From assembly GCA_001643675.2 (NCBI GenBank), contig LSRY02000025.1, positions 684,001 through 748,000 on the forward strand: a stretch of 64,000 nt of DNA, in the 5' to 3' direction. A model generated the notes under the pieces. The model did not search any database. It had not been told where the DNA came from and saw only the letters and a list, made by a program, of their open reading frames with translations. Made by a program: the position numbers and the translations under genes. Every line of letters begins with the position of its first letter. Within the stretch, counting starts at the first letter, position 1. This DNA is from Monocercomonoides exilis. Taxonomy: Eukaryota > Preaxostyla > Oxymonadida > Polymastigidae. Shown here piece after piece: positions 10,026 through 27,417 of the stretch.

Positions 10026-12456
10026 ATGTTAAATGAAAAAGTGTGAAATATCGATGATAATAATGTGGATGACCAGTATAAAGATTTTTTAAAAATTTCA
10101 GATTTGTCAACTCGGACGAATAATCGAAAATGACGATCTGCAAGTAGCAAAAAAGAAGAATATTTTAGAGGAACTTGCTCTTTCTTTGAATGGTATTTTT
10201 TCTTCCAAACGAGGCGATAAATTTCTTTTAATATTTTTTCCAGATAGCACAAAGGCAATATATGATGAGAATTTTGAACAACTTCTCTTGTTAATGGTTA
10301 AAATGCTGATAAGAGGGCAAAATCACCAACTTCAGGTTTTTATTTATCATCGAAACCTATCTATTTTTCAACCACACCTTTTCACAAACTTCTTAAACTC
10401 GTTATAGTCCCTCATTGAAAGGATAGTTGGAGTTATTGAACCTTTTATATGTTCCAAACAACAAAAAATAAAAAAAGAAAATCATAATATTGAATTAAAT
10501 GATTTTGTTTGCCAGGCAGAAAAGATATTTCGTTCTTTCGTATCAACGCCTCGAAAGTCTGAGGATTTTGTGAATTCTTCGCTTGTGATTGCTCATTTAA
10601 ACTTGCTTTCATCATTCGTTATATGTGGATATGAAGTGGCGTATTGCAATTCATTTAAGGAATCTCTTGATCAACTTTTATTATCAAAGGATCTAAGCAT
10701 ATGCTCTGAGACGACAAAATTAACATTTCTATTATCACGTCAAGAGTTTCCAGCAGGTTCTGAATGGGCGAAAGCATTTTCAATGACATCATCATCATCA
10801 ATACAATCATCATCATCATCATCATTATCATTATCATCTTCTTCTTCATCTTCTCCTTCTCCTTCTTCATCTTCTCCTTCTCCTTCATCATCATCATCTT
10901 CTTCTTCTTCTGACATTGATCCATCTGCTGCAGTTGCTTCATCTCACCCTTCTTCTTCTCCTCCTCTTCATCTTCAAGCTTGTAAACCATCATCAGAACA
11001 CACACTTTCTTCTCATTCACTGAAGGACCTTCTTTCTCCAGGCAGTTCTTCAATCCATTTTGTCTCGTCGTCTCCATCCAGAATCTCGTCCTCACAGGCA
11101 GCTGTGTCGCACACACTCGTTCTGAGGCACACAGCAGTGGTGGTGGAGCAGAAGATAGTCAGCGGTGTGTGGAAGGTCTGCGGAAGGTTCCTGGGCAGCC
11201 CTCGGAGCGTGGGGATTGTGAGCACAAGGACGCAGCTGCGGGACGAAGAGGAGCTTGCAGACCATGAAGGTGTGAAAGATGGATGGAGTTTGTGTGGAAA
11301 TGCTATGGAAACAAGAGAGAGAAGGAAAAAAAAAAAATAAGAGGAGAAATTGGAAGTTGCGATAGTAGAAGTGGTTGATGTTGTAGTTGCTAATTCATTA
11401 GATTTAAAAGAGAGTTATCAAATATCAAGGGCAATATTGCGTTTATTTTTTTAAAATCTTTTTTATGATATATTAATTGTTTTCATTTATTATTATTATT
11501 TTTTATTAATTGCATCTGTGCTGCTACACTGAAAAAAAATAGATGGATTGGAATATTTCTTAGCGTTTGCGTTTCAACTTCTGCATTTGCTGGGCATTCA
11601 CTTATTTTTTACAATCTTTTTTTTTCACATCTTTGAATTTGTGTCGAATAATTTTGACTGTTATTCTTCCTTTCCTCACTTTTTTTTTCAATCTTTCCTT
11701 TCCTTTTTGGCTTTTTTTGTATGGATTTTTTTGTATTGAAGAGGCTATTTGTACCAGGGAAGCCGAGAAGTGAGAGATCTTGCAAAATGCACAGATCAAC
11801 CGCAAACAGCTGACCCTTCTCTCAAATTAGTAAATTCAATGTCATCATCATCATCACCAATACCTTCTTCTTCTTCCCCTTCTTCTTCTTCCTCTTTCTC
11901 TTCTACTCCTTCAGTGTCTTCTCAATGTGTTTCTGTTGAAATTGACATGATGTCAAAGCCTCGCCGTGTCACATTCTTTGCAGATGGCAACAAAATAAGC
12001 TGTTCTGTCACTCACATACCAGATTCAGTTTTCTTTGGGGTATGCAAAAAAAATTTTTTTTCTTTTAAACTCATTCTTTTTATTTTCTATGAATTATTAT
12101 TTTCTTTTTTCATTCTCGACCACCCACTTTCTTTCTCTTTCTTTCTCTTTCTTTCTCTCTCTAAATGTATTTGCGTTGCAATCTTATTAAAATAACAATT
12201 TTCATTCTCTTAACAATTTCACAACAATTTTCAAAACTTTACTCCTTCATAAACATCTATTTATTCCCTTATTTCTTATTTGCTTTTATCGTTATGCATT
12301 CAGTTATCCTTTTATGAGCGTAATTCGAGTTTTGTTGTTGACTCCTTCCAAGAAATGGCATCGCCAACTGTTGTTGCTACTGATCCTGACATCACCTTCA
12401 GATGGAATGAGCTTCCACAGGACGAAGCTTCTGATTATTTTGATGAAGTCTTCTAG
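10026..12456 (+). CDS. SPRY (B30.2-like) domain protein with helical N-terminus
   Basis: Six exons: 10026-10040, 10102-10192, 10244-10335, 10408-11287, 11744-12039 and 12304-12456. Introns are 61, 51, 72, 456 and 264 nt, and all phases agree (508 residues). The first exon encodes only MLNEK. Residues ~1-190 are helical, HEAT/ARM-like, without a named family. Residues ~192-235 are a Ser-rich run. A SPRY-type domain follows, split by a second Ser-rich insert: SGVWKVCGRFLG, DGW, YLYQG, then RRVTFFADG and SVFFGLSFYERNSS. SPRY domains bind proteins, often as adaptors. The fourth intron (11288-11743) is the least certain: I chose GTTTGT...GAAGAG because it keeps frame and gives GWSYLYQG. Confidence 0.65.
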
Positions 12457-12741
12457 AAATTGACATGAATCAATATTCAATTTTTGATTTTTATTTATTT
12501 ATTTTTTATTCTTGTAAATATTTAATTAAAATAGATAAATTCTATCAATGGAGAATTTCTTAAAAACAAACAAACAACAACAACAAAAAAAAAGTTCATG
12601 AAAATGCATATTCTTTTGCATTTACATATTTAAGTTATTTGTAGTAAATTTTCAAAATTAAAAAGACAAACATAAAGGATATAAATAAATTTCTAACAAT
12701 TCATTGAATAATGATTTTTGTAAACAACATTGAGAATCTTA
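12457..12741. other. Convergent AT-rich 3' spacer
   Basis: This 285-bp gap lies between the stops of the SPRY gene (plus) and the small three-exon gene (minus). Nothing else is seen. Confidence 0.5.
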
Positions 12742-13055
12742 TCATAAAGCAGAAAAAAGTGTCTGATCTTTATCTTCCATCTTTTCTACTTTTTCAGAAG
12801 TTGCGTCTCTTTCAGCCATCTTCCAGCATTGCTCCATTCCCATTCGTTGCAGAACATTTTGTGCCGCCGTTGAAGAGTTGACACAATCCATTCTATAACA
12901 AAAAAAAAAAAAAGGTGTTTAACCTTGGAGAGAGATAAAAAGAGAGAAGACAAACCGAAATTCTCGAAATGTGGGCTTCTTGACAACACCTTTCCATAAA
13001 AGCTTGCAGCTAAATATGTGTATAAATATCGAATTAATTACAATGCAATTGTCAT
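12742..13055 (-). CDS. Small hypothetical protein, three exons
   Basis: Proposed minus-strand exons 13055-13042 (14 nt), 13009-12956 (54 nt) and 12892-12742 (151 nt) give 72 residues beginning MTIAFCKLLWKG, with a polar, charged C-terminal half. The second intron (63 nt, GTTTGT...TTATAG) is well formed. The first is only 32 nt (GTAATT...TTTAG) and is less sure, although the phase fits exactly. Three Cys occur (positions ~6, 26 and 42), not in a twin CX9C arrangement. I recognise no family. It lies only 61 bp downstream of the PRP3 stop on the same strand, so alternatively it could be a 3' remnant or non-coding RNA. Confidence 0.4.
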
Positions 13056-13116
13056 AATTAAAGAAAATAAAGTTTCAAATATTAAACAGTCACATTTAAT
13101 AATTATCAGAAAATAT

Positions 13117-14133
13117 TTAGAAAGAAGAGGCACACAAATTAGTTTCAATTGGTATCATTGGTTGATTTGGAAATCTCAAAGAAGCGCTTCCAGAGGCTGG
13201 AGAAGGCTGCGTGGAAGATGAAGGATCTTGCGCTTGATCGGATTGTTGAGAACTTTCTCCAGTTGCTGCTGGAGCAGCCTGTGCTTGTAAAGGAAATGGC
13301 ATTCCCCAATTTATTCTCTTTGTCATTGTGTTTATGTATTTCTTGATGTTTTGCGGTGGCCCTTCAACAAGAACTAATTGCATTCCTGGCTGACCAAAAA
13401 CCATAAGACACATGCCTGTCAAATGAAGCTCAACTGCATTTGTCTTGACTCTAAACCTCAATTTAGAGTTCGATAAATCTCCGATCCTGAATAAAGCAAG
13501 AACACAAGCTTTTTTTAAATCTTCCCTGACTTTATTAACAATTTTTTCCCTCCGTTCTTCTTTTGATAATTTTCTATCTTGATTACGCTTTTCATGAGCT
13601 TCTCTTCGTTTTCTTTCGGCTTCTCGAACAAGTTTTTCAACTTCTGTCGGATTTGCAACCATTTGCTCATTAAGGACTCGAGCCATATTTGATATTTTAA
13701 CCTTTGGTGGAGGAGGTGGCAATTCTCCAGTTCGTATTTTTTCTTGTATTTCTCTGACAACAGCCATCCTTCTTTGTCTTCGAATCTTTTTTCTTTCTTT
13801 CTTAGTTAGCATTATTTCTTGAGGCGGAGGTGCATAAGTTGTTGTTGCAGGTGGGAGTGCAGGAGGTATAAAAAGATTTCCAGTTATATTTTCAACTTTC
13901 ACAGCAGAATAAGAAGAGTTTTCAACAACTGGCTCATCCCACCATTCTATTGCTGGTGCTTTTCTTCGGTTTTGAACTGATGTAGATCCAAACTCAGCAA
14001 GAGAAACTTGTCCATCAATTATTGTATCTGTTACATATGATAAAGCTATATTCTGACTCCTTCGCTTAAGTTTTTGCTTTGGAGCATCAGATGTCGTTAA
14101 TAAATCAAGTTTTAGTCGACGACTAAAAGCCAT
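13117..14133 (-). CDS. PRP3: U4/U6 small nuclear ribonucleoprotein PRP3
   Basis: A single exon of 338 residues. Prp3 is a core component of the U4/U6 di-snRNP and U4/U6.U5 tri-snRNP that holds the U4/U6 duplex in the spliceosome. The central part has the PRP3 signature: a proline patch, then a long basic helix (LTKKERKKIRRQRR, PPPPPKVKISNMARVL, EKLVREAERKRREAHEKRN). After it comes the C-terminal ferredoxin-like module (RIGDLSNSKLRFRVKTNA, LVEGPPQNIKKYINTMTKRI). The protein is about half the length of the human one, lacking most of the N-terminal region, and ends in a Ser/Gln/Ala-rich tail. Its presence fits the intron-rich genome. It is head to head with the TGS/kinase gene, 140 bp between starts. 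Confidence 0.88.
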   Translation of the reverse strand: MAFSRRLKLDLLTTSDAPKQKLKRRSQNIALSYVTDTIIDGQVSLAEFGSTSVQNRRKAPAIEWWDEPVVENSSYSAVKVENITGNLFIPPALPPATTTYAPPPQEIMLTKKERKKIRRQRRMAVVREIQEKIRTGELPPPPPKVKISNMARVLNEQMVANPTEVEKLVREAERKRREAHEKRNQDRKLSKEERREKIVNKVREDLKKACVLALFRIGDLSNSKLRFRVKTNAVELHLTGMCLMVFGQPGMQLVLVEGPPQNIKKYINTMTKRINWGMPFPLQAQAAPAATGESSQQSDQAQDPSSSTQPSPASGSASLRFPNQPMIPIETNLCASSF

Positions 14134-14273
14134 ATAAAGGAAAAAATTTAATTAAAATTAATTTGATCTAATGTTTTAATAAAATTTTTTGACAATCACA
14201 TAATCCCATTTATTGTTGAAATTTTTCTTTGATCGGTTTTTTTTTTTCAAAATCGAAAGAGAAATTACAGGAA
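14134..14273. promoter_or_regulatory. Divergent intergenic region, PRP3 / TGS-kinase genes
   Basis: Only 140 bp separate the two start codons. An ATTACAG just before the kinase ATG resembles a splice acceptor, so a 5' UTR intron is possible. No core promoter motif is recognised. Confidence 0.5.
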
Positions 14274-16089
14274 ATGTATCATACACAATCTTTTGTTATG
14301 CTTGAAAAACATTCGACACTCAGGGAAGCATATCGCGATTTTAAAGACACAGACCTTACGGTTCATTATGACGATGGATCAACAAAGACATTTTCAGCTC
14401 CTTGCAAAGTTAAAGATGTGATAAGCGTGCCTCAAATTCGTAAATGTAGCTCGCCCATTGTTGGAGCACTTGTGAACAATGAATTGATGGGTTTGATAAA
14501 TTTCATGAATTTTTGATTATTTCGAATAAAAATTTTTTCTTTAAGGAATGGATGAACTTCTATTTACAAATGTGATGAACATAAAACCTGTTCCATTAAA
14601 TACATCGCTTGGAGCTCAAATATATCGTCGTTCACTTCAATTTCTCCTTTCTATGGCTGTTAGCAGAGTATTTCCAAAAAGAAGACTTGTCATTGGACAT
14701 TCACTTGGAAGTGGAATATATTTTGAATTTCAAGAAGAGCCCATTGCAGCGTTGACAGAAGAAGAACTTCAAAAAATTAATGCAGAAATGGAGATGATCG
14801 TAAAGTCTGACTTCCCTATTAAACGTAGACGTATTGCATGGCCCGAAGCAGTTGATCATTTTAATGCCATTAAGCAAGAGCAAACAATGATGCTTGTTGC
14901 GCAACACAACCGCCCGTACGTGCCAATTGTAGTTTGTGACGGATACATCGATATCTGGCATGGACCGCATGCTGAGTCGACGTCAATATTAAACAAATTC
15001 GAGCTGAGACGATACGGAACAGAGAGCGGATTTCTGCTGCGATTCCCAAGAGCAGAAATACCAGACGAGATCCCTGAGTTTAAAGACATGCCGAAGATAT
15101 TTGACACATTCAAGGAATCCAAATACAGAGGAAAAGTTCTGGGAGTGCGATGCGCGGGCGATCTGAACCGTCTTATTGGTCGCGCAACAAAAGGTGACCT
15201 CCAGTCGTACATTTTGGTGTCCGAGGCACTGCACGAAAGGCAGCTGGTGAATGTGGCAGAGAAGATCGTGACACGCCCGTCGGTTCATCTTGTGCTGATA
15301 GCAGGACCTTCATCTTCGGGAAAAACGACATTTGCGCGGAAGCTGTGCGTGCAGCTGCAAGTGTTTGGGAAGCGTCCGCATTGCATTTCGCTGGACGATT
15401 TTTACGTCAACCGCGAAAAGACACCAAAAGACGAGAAAGGCGAATACGATTTCGAGGCTGTTGAAGCACTTGACCTGCCGTTTTTGAATGAGACGCTGCT
15501 GAAGCTGCTGAGCGGTGAGGAAGTGACACTGCCAAAATTCGACTTTAAGTCTGGCACGCGCAAGCAAGGGCAGTCGATGCAGCTGAGCGATAACTCGATC
15601 ATTGTGATGGAAGGCATCCACGGCTTGAATGACAGACTGACTGCGATGATTCCACAGGACAAAAAGTACAAGATCTTCATTTCTGCGCTGACTCAGCTGA
15701 ATCTGGACGATCACAACCGCATCCCCACAACAGATAATAGGCTGGTGCGAAGGATGGTGAGAGACTTCCAGTTCCGCGGGACGTCTGGCGAGGAGACGCT
15801 GATGCGGTGGCCTTCGGTGCGAGCAGGCGAAGAGAAACACATCTTCCCTCACCAGGGCAATGCAGACTTCATATTCAACTCGGCACTTGATTATGAGCTG
15901 GCTGCACTGAAAGTGATTGCAGAGCCTCTATTGAAGAACATCAGGCCAACCACCCCGGTGTATCATGAGGCGCTGAGGCTGCTGTCGTTCTTGCAGAACT
16001 TCGATCCAATTCCACACAAGTACATTCCTGACTGCTCAATCCTGAGAGAATTCATTGGAGACTCGCCATATCACAAGGATGTGTTTTAA
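14274..16089 (+). CDS. TGS-domain uridine kinase/phosphoribulokinase-like P-loop protein
   Basis: Exons 14274-14490 and 14546-16089, with a 55-nt intron (GTTTGA...TTTAAG), give 586 residues. The N-terminus is a TGS domain (VHYDDGSTKTF, near residue 40), followed by a region like the second N-terminal domain of threonyl-tRNA synthetase (HSLGSGIYFEF; HNRPYVPIVVCDGYIDIWHGPH). A uridine-kinase-like P-loop follows, GPSSSGKT at residues 326-333, with SLDDFYVNR and EGIHGLND downstream as in the uridine kinase/phosphoribulokinase fold. This fused architecture occurs in bacteria and many protists; its natural substrate is not established. A GAA/GAG-rich stretch follows the stop at 16098-16150 and is not coding in frame. 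Confidence 0.8.
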
Positions 16090-17011
16090 GAAATTGAGAA
16101 GGAAGAAGAAGAAGAAGAAGAGGAGGAGGAAGAGGAGGAAGAGGAAGGCTATGATGAAGAAGAGGCAAGAATCACCTTGAAGATTTGTTTCTCTTGTATA
16201 TTTTTTTCAAGCAAGAGATTGAGAGTGAAAAAAAATAAATTTGAAAGAGAAAAGATTATTATTATTATTATTATTTTTTCTGTTTTAATGTTTTGGAGAA
16301 AGTAACTTCCATTGAACCGTAAGGCGCAAACGCTGCATTTCTTCATTCGCTGTTTTGTATTATGTGCTGGATGATAAATGTGAAAATTTTAAGCAACCAT
16401 TTTGACTTCTTGGGCTTTTTCATATTTTCTTCATTTTGATCAAATTATGTTCTCTCTTTTTAATTGAGAAACCATGCAAACAACATTATTTTTTTTTTTT
16501 TTTTTTTGAATTATTTTTGTCATATTATTTTTTATCAAACAATCAAAAACAGTAATGTCAGATTTGAAGGAATTTTTATTTTCTAATTGTTTCATCCAAT
16601 TAAAAAGGATTTTCAAAACGTCTTTTGATTTATTTTCTTTAAGAATTCTGAAAACGTTTATGGGATATAATTGTTTGATCAGAAAAATCCATTGAATTGA
16701 AAAAACTACTTTTTATAATCTTGCCGTTTTCAATATTTTTGCTTATTTCCTTTTGAGATGACGATTATTCAAGAAAAATTATTATTAGGATGCTTTATAA
16801 TCTGATTTGTCCAACTGTTTAACACAGATTAATGACATCACACAAAAAAAACAGTTTATGAAATAACCAAACAAAACAATGAACAAGAAAATAGAGAAAA
16901 AATTTTTTGTTCAAATAAAAATGTAATAAACTTCTTTGAAGTGGGAATAAAACGTCTACTTATGAACAGAAAAAGAAAGTTGTTTAAATATCTATCAAAA
17001 ATACATAAGTT
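16090..17011. other. Convergent AT-rich 3' spacer
   Basis: This lies between the stops of the TGS-kinase gene and the kinesin gene. It holds a purine-rich (GAA/GAG) stretch at 16098-16150, an (ATT)n patch near 16256-16275 and a T run near 16488-16507. No gene recognised. Confidence 0.55.
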
Positions 17012-23991
<6,980 letters not shown>

Positions 23992-24144
23992 ATATACGAG
24001 ATCCTTATTTTGCACGCTTGGCTAAAACCTTTTTAACAAAATTATCAAAAGAATTAATTATGTTTCTTTATTAAAATCAAAAGAAAATGTAATAGTCAGA
24101 GTTGAAGGATTGCAAATTTGTAGAAATTAAAAAAAGAAAGGAAT
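23992..24144. promoter_or_regulatory. Divergent intergenic region, kinesin / helical protein
   Basis: A gap of 153 bp separates opposite start codons; it must carry both promoters. AT-rich, no motif recognised. Confidence 0.5.
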
Positions 24145-26531
24145 ATGAACCATAACAAAAATTCGATTGATTCTTCATTGATATTTCATTCTTTTAAAAT
24201 GAGCATAGAAATGTTTTCAAAAAATATTAATGGATCGACATTATTGTACGATGTTTATTCGAAGTCAATAGTGTATACCTTAAAGCTGCATGAAGAATTG
24301 ATGGACGGACTTTCACCAGAAGAAATTGGCTATATTTTCATGGGAAGAACCGTTTTGGATTGTACACCATTGTTCAAGCTTAATGCTGTTTGCCTTTTTA
24401 TTTAAAATATTTAAAAGTATTTCAATTCTATTTTCGAAAAATTTTTTTTAGAGAATTGGTTCAACGTTTTGTTCTGTGCTAAAGAGAACTTTTATCCCTG
24501 CTAAAATACCTGCACCTTTTAAATTGAAAAAGAGCGAGATGGAAGCTGCTGAAGTTTATGAACGTTTGACTTTTAAAACGAATTTGCATTTTTGTAATGC
24601 ATTTATTAGAACTTATGGCTTTTTCAACGATTCCAACTTCAAATTTACCTTATGTCTTGCATCAGGCAAGATCGTGCTTGCCATTGCTTTCATTAGAATA
24701 TTTTGAAGAAAAATTTGACTTTATGATAAAGAACGTAATTTTGAAACATTTTTCATTAACAAGTGAAAATCTTGATGTGGACTTCCCATTAGTTGGATTA
24801 CTTTTCGCGTTCGTGAAGCGTTTACATGACTCTAAAGTTGTGAAGAAGTTTTTAAGACAAGAATGGATAAAAGAATTTGTATCAAATTTGATAAATAAGA
24901 CAACTCTTTTATTGGCAGAATGGAAAACAAAACAAGAACTGTTTACAAAAGAAAAAAGATTTATATTGATATGGTGCATGTTTGTGATGATTGCTTTGCA
25001 AGGCTATAAATGGGAAACTTTGAAAGAGCAGCACGTAATTTTTTTGATATTATCGATCAAGTCTGATTTATGCGAAGAAAACTTCACTTATATTCGAGAT
25101 ACAATAGCGCTGATAAGTTTATTAGCTACTCATCCAAGTTTGAATATTTTCATTATAAAGTTTATTCTCTGTCATTAAAATTTTATCTTTTTTTAATGTT
25201 TGAAAAATTCATTCATTCATTTTTTCTTTCTCTCTTAATCTTTGATTGATTGTTTATTTCTAATATAAATATTTCCTTTAAAAGTACCTCCGTTGAATGA
25301 AAAGATTATTGGGAAAAAATGTAAATGGCATTTTATTACATTAAATCCCAGAAGAATACTTTTCAAAATAGCCAACTTGCAGCTGAAGAGATTTTTCAAT
25401 TCTTCTTCAGCAGCAGTTCCATGCTCTTCAATCTCAACTTCATTTCCAGGTACCAATCCTTTAGCATATGCTTCCGATTCAGTTATCGCTTCTTCATCGG
25501 AGCTGCTGCCATCGTGTCAATTGAGTGCATCCACATTTTTGCAATTAATCAAAAGTTTGCTATTTCTTCATCAGGACTTTAAAAATGAAAGCGAAGAAGA
25601 TGAAGATGGAAATGGAGAAGAAAATGAAAATTGGTGGATTAGGTCACTTTTGTATCTTTGTGAACACTTTGTTTCGCTTCAAAACATCTGCGATAAAATG
25701 AATTTCCAAATGCAATCAAAAAGAATTGACTCTGATAAAATCCAAATCATTAGCAATGATTGTTCAATTGCTGAAGATTCCACAATGGAAAGAAAAAAAA
25801 TTGATTGTTTCAATACGTCAGATTTCATTGGACTAAAAAATATTGTCGAAGATTTCTCTGAAAGAAATAAAGTGTTGAAGTCATTTGCTGATATTGAAAC
25901 ATTCAACAATGCATTATTTGAGTTTGCACATTTCATAAGTCTGCTTCTGGCTTCAAACTCAGCTTTCATCCATTGCTTAATTAACATACCTGCATTAGTT
26001 CAAACACTCCTTTGCTTTGCTTCTGGTGGTGTTCATTACGGAATGTGCACTGTTTTAAAGAACGTAATTGAAGAGGAAGAAGAGCAATCCAGGAGAGAAA
26101 GGAATGCAATAGCTTTTGAATATCTGAGAATTGAAAGCATTCAAAGTCTTTCTCTATGTGTTGAGAATGGCAGTGAAGAAGATGTTATCCAGTTGCTTCA
26201 AATGGGAATTGTTAGTGTTGCATGCGAAGGTGCAATAAAATCGAGATATAGTCATGAACGACAAGAAAGAAATGTATTTATCGAATTATTAGGAGTCATT
26301 TATAATAGAGCTTGCAGAGATGATGAAGAAGTAAACAATCAACTTAAACTAAAGAAAGGATATGCAAACAGAATATCTCCAGTATGGCGCTGTTTTATTA
26401 ACAGTTGCATTGAGGAAGGAGTGGAAGATATTTTGGAATCATACCGCGATAAAATATTGAGATTGTTCAGTGCTCACGAATATTTTCAAGAAATTGTGTC
26501 AAATTTATCTAATTTGTTATTTTCTAAATAG
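24145..26531 (+). CDS. Unrecognised helical (ARM/HEAT-like) protein
   Basis: Four exons, 24145-24387, 24452-24563, 24610-25137 and 25285-26531, with introns of 64, 46 and 147 nt that all begin GTTTG and keep phase; 709 residues. I cannot name the family. The sequence is strongly helical with repeated Leu-rich segments (for example VGLLFAFVKRLHDSK, FLQLIKSLLFLHQDF, SIQSLSLCVENGSEEDVIQLLQMG), typical of armadillo/HEAT scaffolds. There is an acidic stretch near residue 455 (ESEEDEDGNGEENE). No signal peptide, transmembrane segment or catalytic motif. The pattern suggests a protein-binding scaffold. The splice at 24563/24610 is required to join two frames. Confidence 0.65.
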
Positions 26532-27417
26532 TTTTATAAATGATTTGGCAATTTTGATTGATCTCTTTGAGTTCAGATTTTTTGTAGTTAATTGTTTTGC
26601 GTTTTCCATTCTTTATTTTTGGGAAATATTTTGGCATTTTAGTAACCCTTTCATCGGTTTTTTGAAAAGCTTTTAACCAAAATTTTTATTTAAATTACAA
26701 GTTTGGCAAGGTTTTAGTTTGCTATGTTAGTTTTTATTCTTTTCGTACATGCTTTTAATCTTTTATTTTTATGTTTCGTAAAAAATATTATGTAATTTAT
26801 AGATTGTTCGGAGAGTTGTGTTCAAAGAAATTAACGTTGGGAATTGAATTGCTCATGAACAAAATTTGAAGCTGTATTACACAAAATCCAACAAGAACAT
26901 ATTTTTTAATAAAATACTGACATTTATAAATTTGTTCTTCTTGAATTAAATAATTAATTTGGTTTAGGCAATCTTTTTTATTGCATATCAAAATTATGGA
27001 GAAAAAAATGTGATTATGTCATTTTTAATTCGTTCAAAATCTATTGTCACAATGCTTTATTTCAAGCAATTTGAACATTTAAATATTTATAATGGCACAA
27101 AAAATTCAAATAAAACTCTCATCCATTTTCCCATTACAACAGATTTAATTCAGGTCATTTATTTACAACGCAAATTCTAACAAGGCATCATTCGCTAGCA
27201 AATAATAAAAGACATAAATCAAAAACAAAAAGTCAGCATTTATCTGCTAGGTGTGATAAACAAATACAACAATGATGAGATCAAATTTTCATCATTTAAC
27301 CTCGTTATACAATGAAAATAAAAAGTTAACACTAATCAAAATTAAAAGTGCAAATAAAAACTTAATCAAACATAAAAAAAGATTAAATACGCATGAGGAT
27401 CATCCACATGGAATAAT
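26532..27417. other. Convergent AT-rich 3' spacer
   Basis: This lies between the stop of the helical-protein gene and the stop of the giant gene. Short open frames here have AT-driven composition and no recognisable features. Confidence 0.55.

Noticed and set aside
24564-24609. Frameshift in the helical-protein gene
   Set aside because: A 46-nt intron starting GTTTGA and ending TTAG joins the frames exactly, like its neighbours.
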